Translations under genes and position numbers: made by a program
Notes under the pieces: generated by a model
Database searches by the model: none
Told to the model about the DNA's origin: nothing
What the model saw: only the letters and a program-made list of their open reading frames with translations
Shown: piece after piece, positions 32,664-40,021 of the stretch
How positions within the stretch are numbered: position 1 is the first letter of the stretch
Layout: the number at the start of each line of letters is the position of its first letter
Origin: an uncultured Prevotellaceae bacterium
GTDB taxonomy: Bacteria > Bacteroidota > Bacteroidia > Bacteroidales > Bacteroidaceae
NCBI GenBank assembly: GCA_902770635.1
Contig: CACXTX010000003.1
Span: 1-64,000, forward strand
DNA length: 64,000 nt
Direction: 5' to 3'

Positions 32664-33182
32664 TTAATCGCCATCGCCGAGGTCGTCACCACCACTGTTA
32701 CCGCCTGTGGTTCCCCCCTGGTTGGTACCACCGCCAGTTGTTCCGCCACCGCCAGTGGTCGTACTGCCGTTACCGGTGGGCTTTGTCGTGGCGCTGGCCT
32801 TCTTCAGCTGTGCATCCAGGTTCAGGCTCTTGGTAATCAGTTCGCCGGTGGCACGGGCACGCAGCTTCACGCCCTTGATGTTCTTCGACACGGAGAAGAG
32901 TTCCTCGGACACGGCACCGCCGTTGTTCTTGATGCCCAGCGAGAAGATGGCGAGGTCGGCAATCTTCACGTTCTTACCCTCCAGCAGCAGCTCCTTGATA
33001 CACGACACCATGTCGGTGAGCATACCCTTGATGGCTCCCTTCGAGTAGGGCGTGTTGTGGCTTGCCATGTGTTCCGCCAGCCCGTCCAGCGTGACGGTCT
33101 CCTCGATGACGGGGTAGGCGAAGTATTTGCCGTAGGCCGCCGATTTCGAGTTCTTGTTCTTTTTCAATACATACAAAATCAT
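32664..33182 (-). CDS. HU-like DNA-binding protein with Gly/Thr-rich tail
   Basis: 172 aa from ATG 33182, the start that matches the family N-terminus (MILYVLKKNKNSK); an ATG seven codons upstream (33203) is the alternative. An HU-like core occupies about the first 125 residues (KGAIKGMLTDMVSCIKELLLEGKNVKIADLAIFSLGIKN), followed by a low-complexity tail of GGGTT/GGN repeats ending in Asp. Bacteroidetes HU-like proteins of this class are often found beside amidase and DUF4248 genes. Probable nucleoid or element-specific DNA binding. Confidence 0.85.
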   Translation of the reverse strand: MILYVLKKNKNSKSAAYGKYFAYPVIEETVTLDGLAEHMASHNTPYSKGAIKGMLTDMVSCIKELLLEGKNVKIADLAIFSLGIKNNGGAVSEELFSVSKNIKGVKLRARATGELITKSLNLDAQLKKASATTKPTGNGSTTTGGGGTTGGGTNQGGTTGGNSGGDDLGDGD

Positions 33183-33264
33183 AGCAATGTACTTTTTGAC
33201 CATTTGGACTTTACGATTTGGCTGCGCGCTTGCCTCGTCGTCTCAGAGCGTTTCTCTGATGATA

Positions 33265-33272
33265 CAAAGGTA
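33265..33272 (-). promoter_or_regulatory. -7 element of HU-smalltalk-amidase unit
   Basis: CAAAGGTA on the plus strand is TACCTTTG on the minus strand, in the gap between DUF4248 and the HU-like gene. Confidence 0.6.
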
Positions 33273-33320
33273 CTATATTCGGAAACGGCGAATATGCATA
33301 TCTTGCCACATACAGCCAAT

Positions 33321-33503
33321 TCAATCCACATCGATGCAATAATAGTCACTTAGCAGCTTTACGGCCTTTGGAGGCAGCAGCTTCGCCTTTCTGCTGATTC
33401 CCCATTCGTCAAACTGCTTCTGAAAGGGCTTAATCCATTTGCTCATGGTCCCCCTGCCTACGCCGGCCCTGTCGGCCAGCTCTTGTTTGCTCATTGCTCT
33501 CAT
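33321..33503 (-). CDS. DUF4248 small HTH protein
   Basis: 60 aa: KQELADRAGVGRGTMSKWIKPF is a helix-turn-helix, followed by the family block LPPKAVKLLSDYYCIDVD. A putative DNA-binding regulator of the module; an internal Met (MSKQEL) three codons in is an alternative start. A 22-bp tandem repeat lies just upstream and could be its operator. Confidence 0.85.
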   Translation of the reverse strand: MRAMSKQELADRAGVGRGTMSKWIKPFQKQFDEWGISRKAKLLPPKAVKLLSDYYCIDVD

Positions 33504-33531
33504 AAAATGATATTACTTACGGTATCCAACT

Positions 33532-33577
33532 ATTATACTTTCAATGGCTAAGTATGATACTTACAATGGCTAAGTAT
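33532..33577. repeat. Two tandem 22-bp repeats upstream of DUF4248
   Basis: TATTATACTTTCAATGGCTAAG (33532-33553) is 22 bases; the next 22 bases (33554-33575) match it at 20 positions, and the CAATGGCTAAGTAT core recurs at 33542 and 33564. Position and length suggest a binding site for the HTH protein encoded downstream. Confidence 0.75.
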
Positions 33578-33585
33578 ATGGGTGT

Positions 33586-34353
33586 TTACTTTTCAAAAAC
33601 ATAATCTACTAGGTCTATCTTGCGTTTCTTCTGGTCTGGCGTGGCCTGTCGTTCCAGCAGGGGACTGACGGTGACGGGGTGGCCCAGCAGCCACTCAGCC
33701 TTCTTCGCCCTGTGGTACCACTCGTTGTAGGTCTTGCCCGTCGGGTCGGTATCGGGGAAGAGCATGATGCGGCGACGGCGCAGCGGGAACAGGGCACTCT
33801 CCGTCAGGCACGACAGCCCGCCAGTGGCCAGCCACAGATACTGGGGGCACACCTCGCTCATGATGACTGCCGTCTTCTCGGCCTCCACCACGGCCACGAC
33901 CTTCTGCTGGTCCTCGTCCAGCAGGTGCAGCCCGAAGAGACAGTGCGTAACGGGTATCTCCAAGGGACACTCGTAGAACTGGCTCAGCACAGCCGACACC
34001 CAGGTGGGCTGATGGTGATGGTCTCGGTGACAGTCTTGCCGGTAGTACATTATCTTGCCGTCGTACACCTGTCTCAGCATGTCAATCTGCCAGAAGATGA
34101 CACCACCGTCGCGACTCATGCCCAGCCGATAGCGCCGTACGGCACGCTGCATCTGACTCCAGGTCAGGTAGCCCGCAGCGACACAGGCTCGGCAGAACTG
34201 GCTCTGGTGACTGACATGACGGTCCACCAAGTGGCCGTCGGTGTGCAGTATCAGGTGGTGTGCGGCCCGCTCTTCCTGTTCCCGCCGGTACTGCTCGTGG
34301 AACCTGCGGAACGAGAAGCCTATTTGCTGTTTCAGTCTTGGTCTTTGTATCAT
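33586..34353 (-). CDS. Toprim-like DUF6371 protein
   Basis: 255 aa. C-terminal half has Toprim features: the acid in VVAVVEAEKTAVIMSE and the pair in IMLFPDTDPTGKTYNEW; N-terminal half is basic and His-rich (FHEQYRREQEERAAHHL, QDCHRDHHHQP) and may bind DNA. Such proteins accompany RecA-like ATPases in Bacteroidetes mobile elements and are primase-like. Neighbour of the ATPase gene across a 126-bp spacer. Confidence 0.75.
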   Translation of the reverse strand: MIQRPRLKQQIGFSFRRFHEQYRREQEERAAHHLILHTDGHLVDRHVSHQSQFCRACVAAGYLTWSQMQRAVRRYRLGMSRDGGVIFWQIDMLRQVYDGKIMYYRQDCHRDHHHQPTWVSAVLSQFYECPLEIPVTHCLFGLHLLDEDQQKVVAVVEAEKTAVIMSEVCPQYLWLATGGLSCLTESALFPLRRRRIMLFPDTDPTGKTYNEWYHRAKKAEWLLGHPVTVSPLLERQATPDQKKRKIDLVDYVFEK

Positions 34354-34422
34354 GGTTTCTGGTCTTCGTCAACGTTCTGGTGAAGTCATCCCTGTGTACC
34401 CTCTTCCGAAACACCTCTCCTA

Positions 34423-34465
34423 CTATAGTCCTTTTTATTTCTGAAATAAAAAAGGGGCTATATAG
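34423..34465. terminator. AT-rich inverted repeat between ATPase and Toprim-like genes
   Basis: CTATAG-T-CCTTTTTATTT, loop CTG, AAATAAAAAAGG-GG-CTATATAG: a stem of about 17 bp with one bulge. On the minus strand it follows the ATPase stop, so it may end that transcript. Confidence 0.5.
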
Positions 34466-34479
34466 AGGGGGTGGTTTCT

Positions 34480-35658
34480 TCAGAGGGGGAGCAGGATGAC
34501 GACGATACGTCCGCAGCCGTCCTTATCCTTGCGTACCACCCGTTCCTCCTCGGCCATGCTGAACACCTTCTCGTAGTAGTTCCTTTGGCGGATATGCGCC
34601 TCGTCCATCACCGCCCTCATCAGGTCCTGATAACCCATCGTGGCACATGATCCCATTACGGTACCGAACAGCTTGCGCAAGTCCCACCTCCACGGAGTCT
34701 CTGCATTGTCGGGCTGCTGAATGATGTAGGCACTGTTCAGCGTGTCAACCTTCGCCTTGCCATAGCTTGCAAACTGGCCCCGCTCGTTGCGAGGCTGCAG
34801 GTTGGGCATGTCGGCAGCTACGGGCAGTCCCCTGTCGTCCATCTGGTAGCACAAAGGCTCGTCGATGTCGTACTTGCGAGTCATCTCCTGTTCCACCATG
34901 AACGTAGGCTTCACGCCCTGCTTCTGGCGGACCTTCCGACATACGAAAACTTCGAACACTTTGTTCATCATCTCCGTACCCAGCCATCCACGCATGCCCC
35001 GGTTGTCACTGCTACGGTTCTGGTGCAGCACACAGACCACGTTACACCGCTGTTGCGTAGCCATGTGCATCAGCTTCTCTATCAGTTCCTGAGCCTTTTG
35101 TCCGTCGTTGATATCGTGTATCAGGTCACGGATGTTGTCAATAATCACAATGTCGGGATGATATGCCCCTACCCCTTCGGCTATCAGGTCGTAGCGACTG
35201 TCAACATCGGCTGAACGGATATTGAAAACAAACAACAACTCTTCGGGAAATTCCTTGATGTTTTCAGCACCCTCGCCAAGCACCATCGGGCACACACGTC
35301 TCTTCAGGATGGACTGCGTCGACTGAGGACTCTGTTCGGTGTCAATCCACATCACGCGAAGCTTCTCCTCACGGACACGCTCCAGGTCCAGCACCTTCCG
35401 GTCGTCCCCGTCCTTCAGGGCACAAGCCAGCAGCACGGATATCCAGTTGGTCTTGCCCGTCTTAGGTCCGCCAGAAATGGCTGTCATGTCCTTTCGTGGA
35501 AAGCATTTCATGCCCTTCAGCTTGAAGAGATACTCCTCTTCTTCCATCTCGCTGTTTATCATGACACGGTGAGTGTCCATGTCTATCAGCACGTTACTGA
35601 TCGACTCACTACCAGCAGTGTTCATTTCCTGCTCGATTTCCATTTTTTTATTTTCCAT
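34480..35658 (-). CDS. RecA/RepA-like AAA_25 ATPase of mobile-element type
   Basis: 392 aa. Walker A GGPKTGKTNW, Walker B DIVIIDNIRDL, and a sensor His/Gln region CVLHQNRSSDNRGMRG typical of RepA/DnaB-like RecA-fold ATPases. C-terminal 100 residues look like a winged helix (YQDLMRAVMDEAHIRQRNYYEKVF). Found in Bacteroidetes plasmids, prophages and genomic islands with a Toprim-like partner, which is the next gene here. Probable helicase-loader or replication role for a mobile element. Confidence 0.82.
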   Translation of the reverse strand: MENKKMEIEQEMNTAGSESISNVLIDMDTHRVMINSEMEEEEYLFKLKGMKCFPRKDMTAISGGPKTGKTNWISVLLACALKDGDDRKVLDLERVREEKLRVMWIDTEQSPQSTQSILKRRVCPMVLGEGAENIKEFPEELLFVFNIRSADVDSRYDLIAEGVGAYHPDIVIIDNIRDLIHDINDGQKAQELIEKLMHMATQQRCNVVCVLHQNRSSDNRGMRGWLGTEMMNKVFEVFVCRKVRQKQGVKPTFMVEQEMTRKYDIDEPLCYQMDDRGLPVAADMPNLQPRNERGQFASYGKAKVDTLNSAYIIQQPDNAETPWRWDLRKLFGTVMGSCATMGYQDLMRAVMDEAHIRQRNYYEKVFSMAEEERVVRKDKDGCGRIVVILLPL

Positions 35659-35802
35659 CTTAAATAAATTTAGATTGTTTTTGTATAATAATTTCCGAAT
35701 GCAAAATTACACAAAACGCAATAGACGTACAAGAAAAATAACTGGTCATTACTGAACAGTTCAGCAATGACCAGTTTGGCTGATGATAATCGGGAAATGC
35801 GG

Positions 35803-36681
35803 CTATACTATCTCCGTCAATTCCTCCTTTATCTTATGATATATCTCATCCTGAAAATAGGGATCCGTGTTGGGATTGGTGTATGCGCTGTAGCTGGCTT
35901 TCACAAAAGACACCGAAAGATGAAACGACTCCAGGAACTCCTTGAAGGTAGGCCTACGAATCAGAGCCAAATCGATGGCTGCCCTGATAGGGCGCAGAAT
36001 ATCTTTGGCATGTGCCTTCCCATCCATCAATGCCAGCAGTTTGGTGTAAGTCACATCAGCATTTTCCTTACGCGTCACAAAAGAGTAGAACGCAGGAGGT
36101 GCAGCCCTGCAGCTCTTTTCCTGGTACGTATGACACATATTGTCCACCCCTTTCAGTTCCTCTATGGTGCGTGGCAATTCTTTTAAAGATTCCATCACCT
36201 GGCATAAACACTGGGGTGTGGGTGTTAATTCCTTCTCCTTTCTATTAAGCTTAACCTTCCATCCTTGCCATCCAGCCTCTCTGTTAATGGTGTTTTCCAG
36301 TACGCTAACCACCTCTTTGGTAGATGACGGCACCTCGCTGTAATCCTCAATCAAAAATACAGGCAAGTCCTGTCTGAGGTCTATAATTACATAAAGGTAA
36401 GGGAAACGCACTTTTGGTTTTGAATGAATAAGGTCTAATGGTTGTTCATAAATTCGCTTGTTAGCCACTCTCATAATGTAAACATCCCTTACCCTTGTTT
36501 CCACATACTCATGATGGTAATGAACGTTCAGTTTAGGATCAGCTAAAAAAGTCCATTCTGGGTTTCGGAAGTCCTCGCTAAACAGGTTTGCAAGAACTTC
36601 CTTACCTCGTAAACAACAAGACCCTCCCAAATGCAACTGCACAGGTGTGAACCGGCAGGAAAATGAATGAAATTTATACAT
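35803..36681 (-). CDS. Unknown protein of the mobile module
   Basis: 292 aa from ATG 36681; an upstream in-frame Met is rejected because the promoter box lies between the two. No signal or membrane helices. A Cys-rich stretch near the N-terminus (LGGSCCLRGKEV), then basic and aromatic segments (RDVYIMRVANKRIYEQP) and a C-terminal helical part. I do not recognise a family. It has its own promoter and is convergent with nothing, so it is the first gene of the leftward module. Confidence 0.7.
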   Translation of the reverse strand: MYKFHSFSCRFTPVQLHLGGSCCLRGKEVLANLFSEDFRNPEWTFLADPKLNVHYHHEYVETRVRDVYIMRVANKRIYEQPLDLIHSKPKVRFPYLYVIIDLRQDLPVFLIEDYSEVPSSTKEVVSVLENTINREAGWQGWKVKLNRKEKELTPTPQCLCQVMESLKELPRTIEELKGVDNMCHTYQEKSCRAAPPAFYSFVTRKENADVTYTKLLALMDGKAHAKDILRPIRAAIDLALIRRPTFKEFLESFHLSVSFVKASYSAYTNPNTDPYFQDEIYHKIKEELTEIV

Positions 36682-36713
36682 GATAAGCAAAGTGGTTAAA
36701 AATTTAAGTGGCA

Positions 36714-36744
36714 CAAAGGTACAAATATCTTTTCGTATATCAAA
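36714..36744 (-). promoter_or_regulatory. Promoter of the leftward module
   Basis: Minus-strand TACCTTTG (plus CAAAGGTA 36714-36721) and TTTG (plus CAAA 36741-36744), 19 bases apart. Confidence 0.75.
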
Positions 36745-36856
36745 ACTTGGAGCGAATAAAAATCGGATTTCCATAATATTTATGGTAATCCCATTTTTAA
36801 AGTGCTCATTTTACTCCTATTTTTAGTCCCCTAGCAAAGAAAATCAGCCAAAAACA

Positions 36857-36886
36857 TTTGAATATCGTTTTATTTTTGTATCTTTG
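36857..36886 (+). promoter_or_regulatory. Promoter of structured RNA
   Basis: TTTG (36857-36860), 18-base spacer, TATCTTTG (36879-36886). No coding start follows; transcription would begin near 36890, at the head of the structured block. Confidence 0.75.
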
Positions 36887-36889
36887 CAA

Positions 36890-37215
36890 ATGCTATCTGC
36901 CCAAGATGGCTGGGATGTCCTTTGAGAAGGATGGAGCCGGTGGGTGGAGCACTACATATTAGAAGGCGTTACTGACGCTTTGTTTTTGGATGTTCGAACT
37001 ACCACAATCGAAAAGTAGTCTAAAACAAATGCAGAGGTAACTCCACGGGGTGTAGTATATACTCTCCGTAGTGTGCTGCGAGGGCTAATCATGTCCTCAT
37101 AAGCACACTTTACGGATGTCTGTATACCTCTGCGTGGATGTTTCTCTGTCTGTTTACTACTTTGGCTGTGGTAGGCCAGAACATCGAACAGGCAGATGCA
37201 AGCACCCACGTTTTT
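36890..37215 (+). ncRNA. Rod-like structured RNA upstream of the restriction-modification operon
   Basis: Starts just after a canonical promoter. A 5' hairpin (GGCT 36908 / AGCC 36935 with TCCTT/AAGGA) is followed by nested stems that build one long rod: GTGGGTG 36940-46 with CACCCAC 37203-09; GATGTTC 36989-95 with GAACATC 37179-85; CTACCACA 36999-37006 with TGTGGTAG 37167-74; AAAGTAGT 37012-19 with ACTACTTT 37156-63; AAACA 37023-27 with TGTTT 37151-55; GCAGAGGTA 37031-39 with TACCTCTGC 37125-33; TCCGTAGTGTGCT 37065-77 with AGCACAC..TACGGA 37102-16. A TTTTTCTTTTT tract follows. No known family recognised; a 6S-like rod is one possibility. Confidence 0.65.
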
Positions 37216-37335
37216 CTTTTTGTAGTTAGCCAATTAATAAAACCCGTTCGTATTGGGTGTTTACGGACAACGAACAAAAAGAGGAAACAATAGTAAAGGA
37301 ATAAAATAGCGTCTTTGACATCCTTGGTTGACTGA
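37216..37335. other. Spacer between the two RNA blocks
   Basis: No gene or promoter of clear quality. Contains ACCC..GGGT and GTTCG..CGAAC short pairings (37245-37277) and an A-rich stretch. It may simply link the two structured elements in one transcript. Confidence 0.4.
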
Positions 37336-37504
37336 TTAACCAGAATTACGACCTAAGGGAACACATCAGTCGGACAAGCAATTGGATGTTTGCGCTCAAA
37401 CGGGCGTGGACAGTTAGATTGTTGTCTGATGTGGGCCGTCGTAAGCCTTGGTTAAACATCATCTCTTCCACGCCCCCTTTTCGAAAACGATAAGAGGGCT
37501 TTTT
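37336..37504 (+). ncRNA. Pseudoknot-capable leader with terminator before the first methyltransferase
   Basis: Three nested stems: TTAACCA 37336-42 / TGGTTAA 37449-55; TTACGAC 37346-52 / GTCGTAA 37438-44; CACATCAG 37362-69 / CTGATGTG 37426-33. In the enclosed loop GGGCGTGGA (37402-10) is perfectly complementary to TCCACGCCC (37467-75) outside it, a pseudoknot. The same GCCC (37472-75) is the base of a second hairpin, GCCCCCTT 37472-79 / AAGAGGGC 37492-99 (one mismatch) followed by TTTTT and, one base later, the methyltransferase ATG. The two pairings exclude each other, as in an attenuator or riboswitch. Confidence 0.65.
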
Positions 37505-37505
37505 C

Positions 37506-38546
37506 ATGTCAAAGAAGAAATATAACGTATTAGATCTGTTCTGCGGATGCGGAGGTTTGTCTCTAGGTTTTGAGATGGCAGGTTTTAATGTAAAGTTAGC
37601 CATTGACAACTGGGAAGATGCACTTGTCACTTACCGCAAGAATCACAAAGCGACAAAAACACTCAATGCAGACTTGCTCAAATTGAATCCCCAAATAGTT
37701 GAGCAGGAATGTGATGTTCACGATATTGATATCATAATCGGCGGGCCTCCATGTCAGGGATTTTCAGTAGCAGGCAAGAGAATTATTGATGACGACAGGA
37801 ACAAACTCTATAAGTCGTTCGTCCGCTTTGTTGAGCATTTCAAACCTAAAGCTTTTGTGATGGAGAATGTGCCAAACATTCTCTCTATTGGTGATGGAGC
37901 TGTAAAGGAAGCTGTATTAAAAGACTTTACAGGACTAGGGTATAATGTGACATATAAAGTATTGACTGCATCTGATTATGGAACGCCACAGAATAGGCGG
38001 AGAGCTATTTTTGTTGGTTTTCATGATGGTAAGGCATTTGAGTTCCCAGGGAAATTAATAGACAAACCTGTAACTACATACGAGGCTCTGTCCGATTTGC
38101 CAGAAAATTCAGTTGAAGACGGAAAAAGTTACCCCACAGAACCACAGTCTGACTATCAGCAGTTTATTAGGAAGAATGCATGCAAGCTTTATAATCATCA
38201 AATTACTATTCACACACCAGAGACGCAGCAAATAATAGCGATGGTTCCAGATGGTGGCAATTATAAGAATCTGCCAAAAGAAATGTGGGGGGTGCGCAAG
38301 GTTCACATTGCATGGACGAGGATGAATAGTCAGAAGCCATGCTTCACAATTGATACAGGGCACCGACACCATTTTCATTATAAATACAACCGCATCCCTA
38401 CGGTTCGTGAAAGTGCTAGAATTCAATCTTTCCCTGATGACTTTGTTTTCATTGGAAGTAGAACGAGTCAGAACAAGCAAGTTGGTAACGCTGTGCCGCC
38501 ATTGATGGCAAAGGCAATAGCAGAACAAATAAAAAAAAGTTTATGA
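37506..38546 (+). CDS. C5-cytosine DNA methyltransferase 1 of the R-M operon
   Basis: 346 aa with all Dcm-type motifs: I LFCGCGGLSLGFE, IV GGPPCQGFS with catalytic Cys83, VI ENVP (Glu120), VIII QNRRRAIFVG, IX RESARIQSFP, X QVGNAVPP. Methylates cytosine C5 in the host version of the restriction site. No Shine-Dalgarno; its ATG abuts the leader terminator. Last codons overlap the nuclease ATG by 4 bases. Composition is visibly more AT-rich than the surrounding core genes, in line with horizontal transfer. Confidence 0.95.
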   Translation: MSKKKYNVLDLFCGCGGLSLGFEMAGFNVKLAIDNWEDALVTYRKNHKATKTLNADLLKLNPQIVEQECDVHDIDIIIGGPPCQGFSVAGKRIIDDDRNKLYKSFVRFVEHFKPKAFVMENVPNILSIGDGAVKEAVLKDFTGLGYNVTYKVLTASDYGTPQNRRRAIFVGFHDGKAFEFPGKLIDKPVTTYEALSDLPENSVEDGKSYPTEPQSDYQQFIRKNACKLYNHQITIHTPETQQIIAMVPDGGNYKNLPKEMWGVRKVHIAWTRMNSQKPCFTIDTGHRHHFHYKYNRIPTVRESARIQSFPDDFVFIGSRTSQNKQVGNAVPPLMAKAIAEQIKKSL

Positions 38547-40021
38547 ATGACAAGTTTTATGTAGTCCCCACAGAGTATTGGCATAGAATACATTTTGTCC
38601 GTCCACGTTTCAAAAGTAATATTGAAAACGTGTTGCTATATATGGCTAATGAATGCTGTAAGATACCACGTTGTTCGTGCCAAGAATATAGCGATAGATA
38701 CTTTAATGCTATTCGCATGTACCCTGGTAACATCGGAATGGCAGATAAAACACTTCACAATTGGCGGACCGAAATTCCTGCATTGTTTGGTTTTTACAAC
38801 GAGGACAAATTATCGGATGTAACTGAAACATCTAATATGGCAAAGTTCTTACACGAAAAACAAGATCTGACCCAATTCCTTCGTCTATTTTTGATGTCTT
38901 TCCAATTCCCTGGTGGTCACATGAAACCACAAGATACTCGTGACATTATTTATTTGAACATTCGTTTTAAGCCAGCCCAGTTTATTATTAAAGTTCTTCT
39001 TGAGGGAAACAAATTGCAGGCAAAGAATGATTCGGGAAAAGAAATGTCAATCTCTGCTGAAGAAGCAACATATTGTATCTTTAATGATATTCGAGTCACA
39101 AATGGTAGCGTTTCGCCCAAGATAGTTGCACAAACAATTTTGGACAATCGTAAGAAGAAACTGAAGTATTATAACAGGAAGGATAAGAATATTCAATCAC
39201 TCACAGGAAAACCACGTTCCAAAGGAGATGTTACCCGATATGCTGGTGACATATTGGACTATATGGAGATTGCGAACTTGTTAAATGTCCATTATGGTTA
39301 CTATTCATTAAAAGAGAATCAGTCACAAGCCATTAGTGCGTTCAACACTGACAAGACCTTTTTCAAGGGATATGAGGGCTTCTACGGACGAAACAATTAT
39401 GAAACATCTGAACTTTCTGATGTTGAGTCTCTTTGGTTTGATTATGTAAACAAGTCTATGAAACCAGAGTTATTCAAATCCGACATTCGTTCTATCTTAC
39501 AGCCTAACGAAGAAATTGATGTCGTATTCGATGATAGAATTAAAGATGTTGTCACTTCAGATACAAAGACGACTAAAGACATTGGCAACATTGGAGAGGC
39601 GCTAGTATGTGGTCATGAAAAAATGCGCCTAAAGATAAAGGGATATGATAGTTTTATAAGATTAATTCAAATCGTGGACAGTCCCTCTTATCATCCGGGG
39701 TTTGATATTGACAGTTTTGAAGCTGATGGTACCGAAGACCATTGCTATATTGAAGTTAAAACCACAATAAGCAAAAAAAAGATCCAAATGTATGGGTTCC
39801 ATATGTCTCCAAACGAATGGCGAGTCGCCAGTACCATTAAAGAGCATTATTGTGTTTACAGATTGATGTTAAGTGAACAGGATAAAACTTTGTTTGTCCT
39901 ACGCAATCCTGTTGCACTTTATAAAACAGACAAGATTGATGCAGAGCCACGTGACGGAATGGAGATCTCTTTCACTGAGGAACAATTCAAACCAACGGAA
40001 TTGCTAGTATGGAGAAGATAA
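38543..40021 (+). CDS. Restriction endonuclease candidate with DUF3883 PD-(D/E)xK domain
   Basis: 492 aa. The C-terminal third is DUF3883-like: IGNIGEALV (Glu352), GFDID (Asp388) and CYIEVKTT (Glu404, Lys406), i.e. a PD-(D/E)xK nuclease core. The first 340 residues are of no family I can name; they contain basic and helical parts that could recognise DNA (LKYYNRKDKNIQSLTGKPRSKGDVTRYAG). The gene is locked between two C5-methyltransferases with overlaps on both sides, so the assignment as the restriction enzyme rests on both fold and context. Confidence 0.8.
   Translation: MNDKFYVVPTEYWHRIHFVRPRFKSNIENVLLYMANECCKIPRCSCQEYSDRYFNAIRMYPGNIGMADKTLHNWRTEIPALFGFYNEDKLSDVTETSNMAKFLHEKQDLTQFLRLFLMSFQFPGGHMKPQDTRDIIYLNIRFKPAQFIIKVLLEGNKLQAKNDSGKEMSISAEEATYCIFNDIRVTNGSVSPKIVAQTILDNRKKKLKYYNRKDKNIQSLTGKPRSKGDVTRYAGDILDYMEIANLLNVHYGYYSLKENQSQAISAFNTDKTFFKGYEGFYGRNNYETSELSDVESLWFDYVNKSMKPELFKSDIRSILQPNEEIDVVFDDRIKDVVTSDTKTTKDIGNIGEALVCGHEKMRLKIKGYDSFIRLIQIVDSPSYHPGFDIDSFEADGTEDHCYIEVKTTISKKKIQMYGFHMSPNEWRVASTIKEHYCVYRLMLSEQDKTLFVLRNPVALYKTDKIDAEPRDGMEISFTEEQFKPTELLVWRR

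Noticed and set aside
32499..33353. Plus-strand frame across the HU-like gene and repeats
   Set aside because: Its N-terminus is translated heptamers and the rest complements the HU-like gene.
33679..34383. Plus-strand frame opposite the Toprim-like gene
   Set aside because: Shadow frame created by GC-rich third positions; no motif, no promoter.
36890..37220. RNase P RNA, tmRNA or group II intron in the structured block
   Set aside because: The universal RNase P GAGGAAAGTCC block, a tmRNA tag frame and acceptor end, and intron domain V are all absent.
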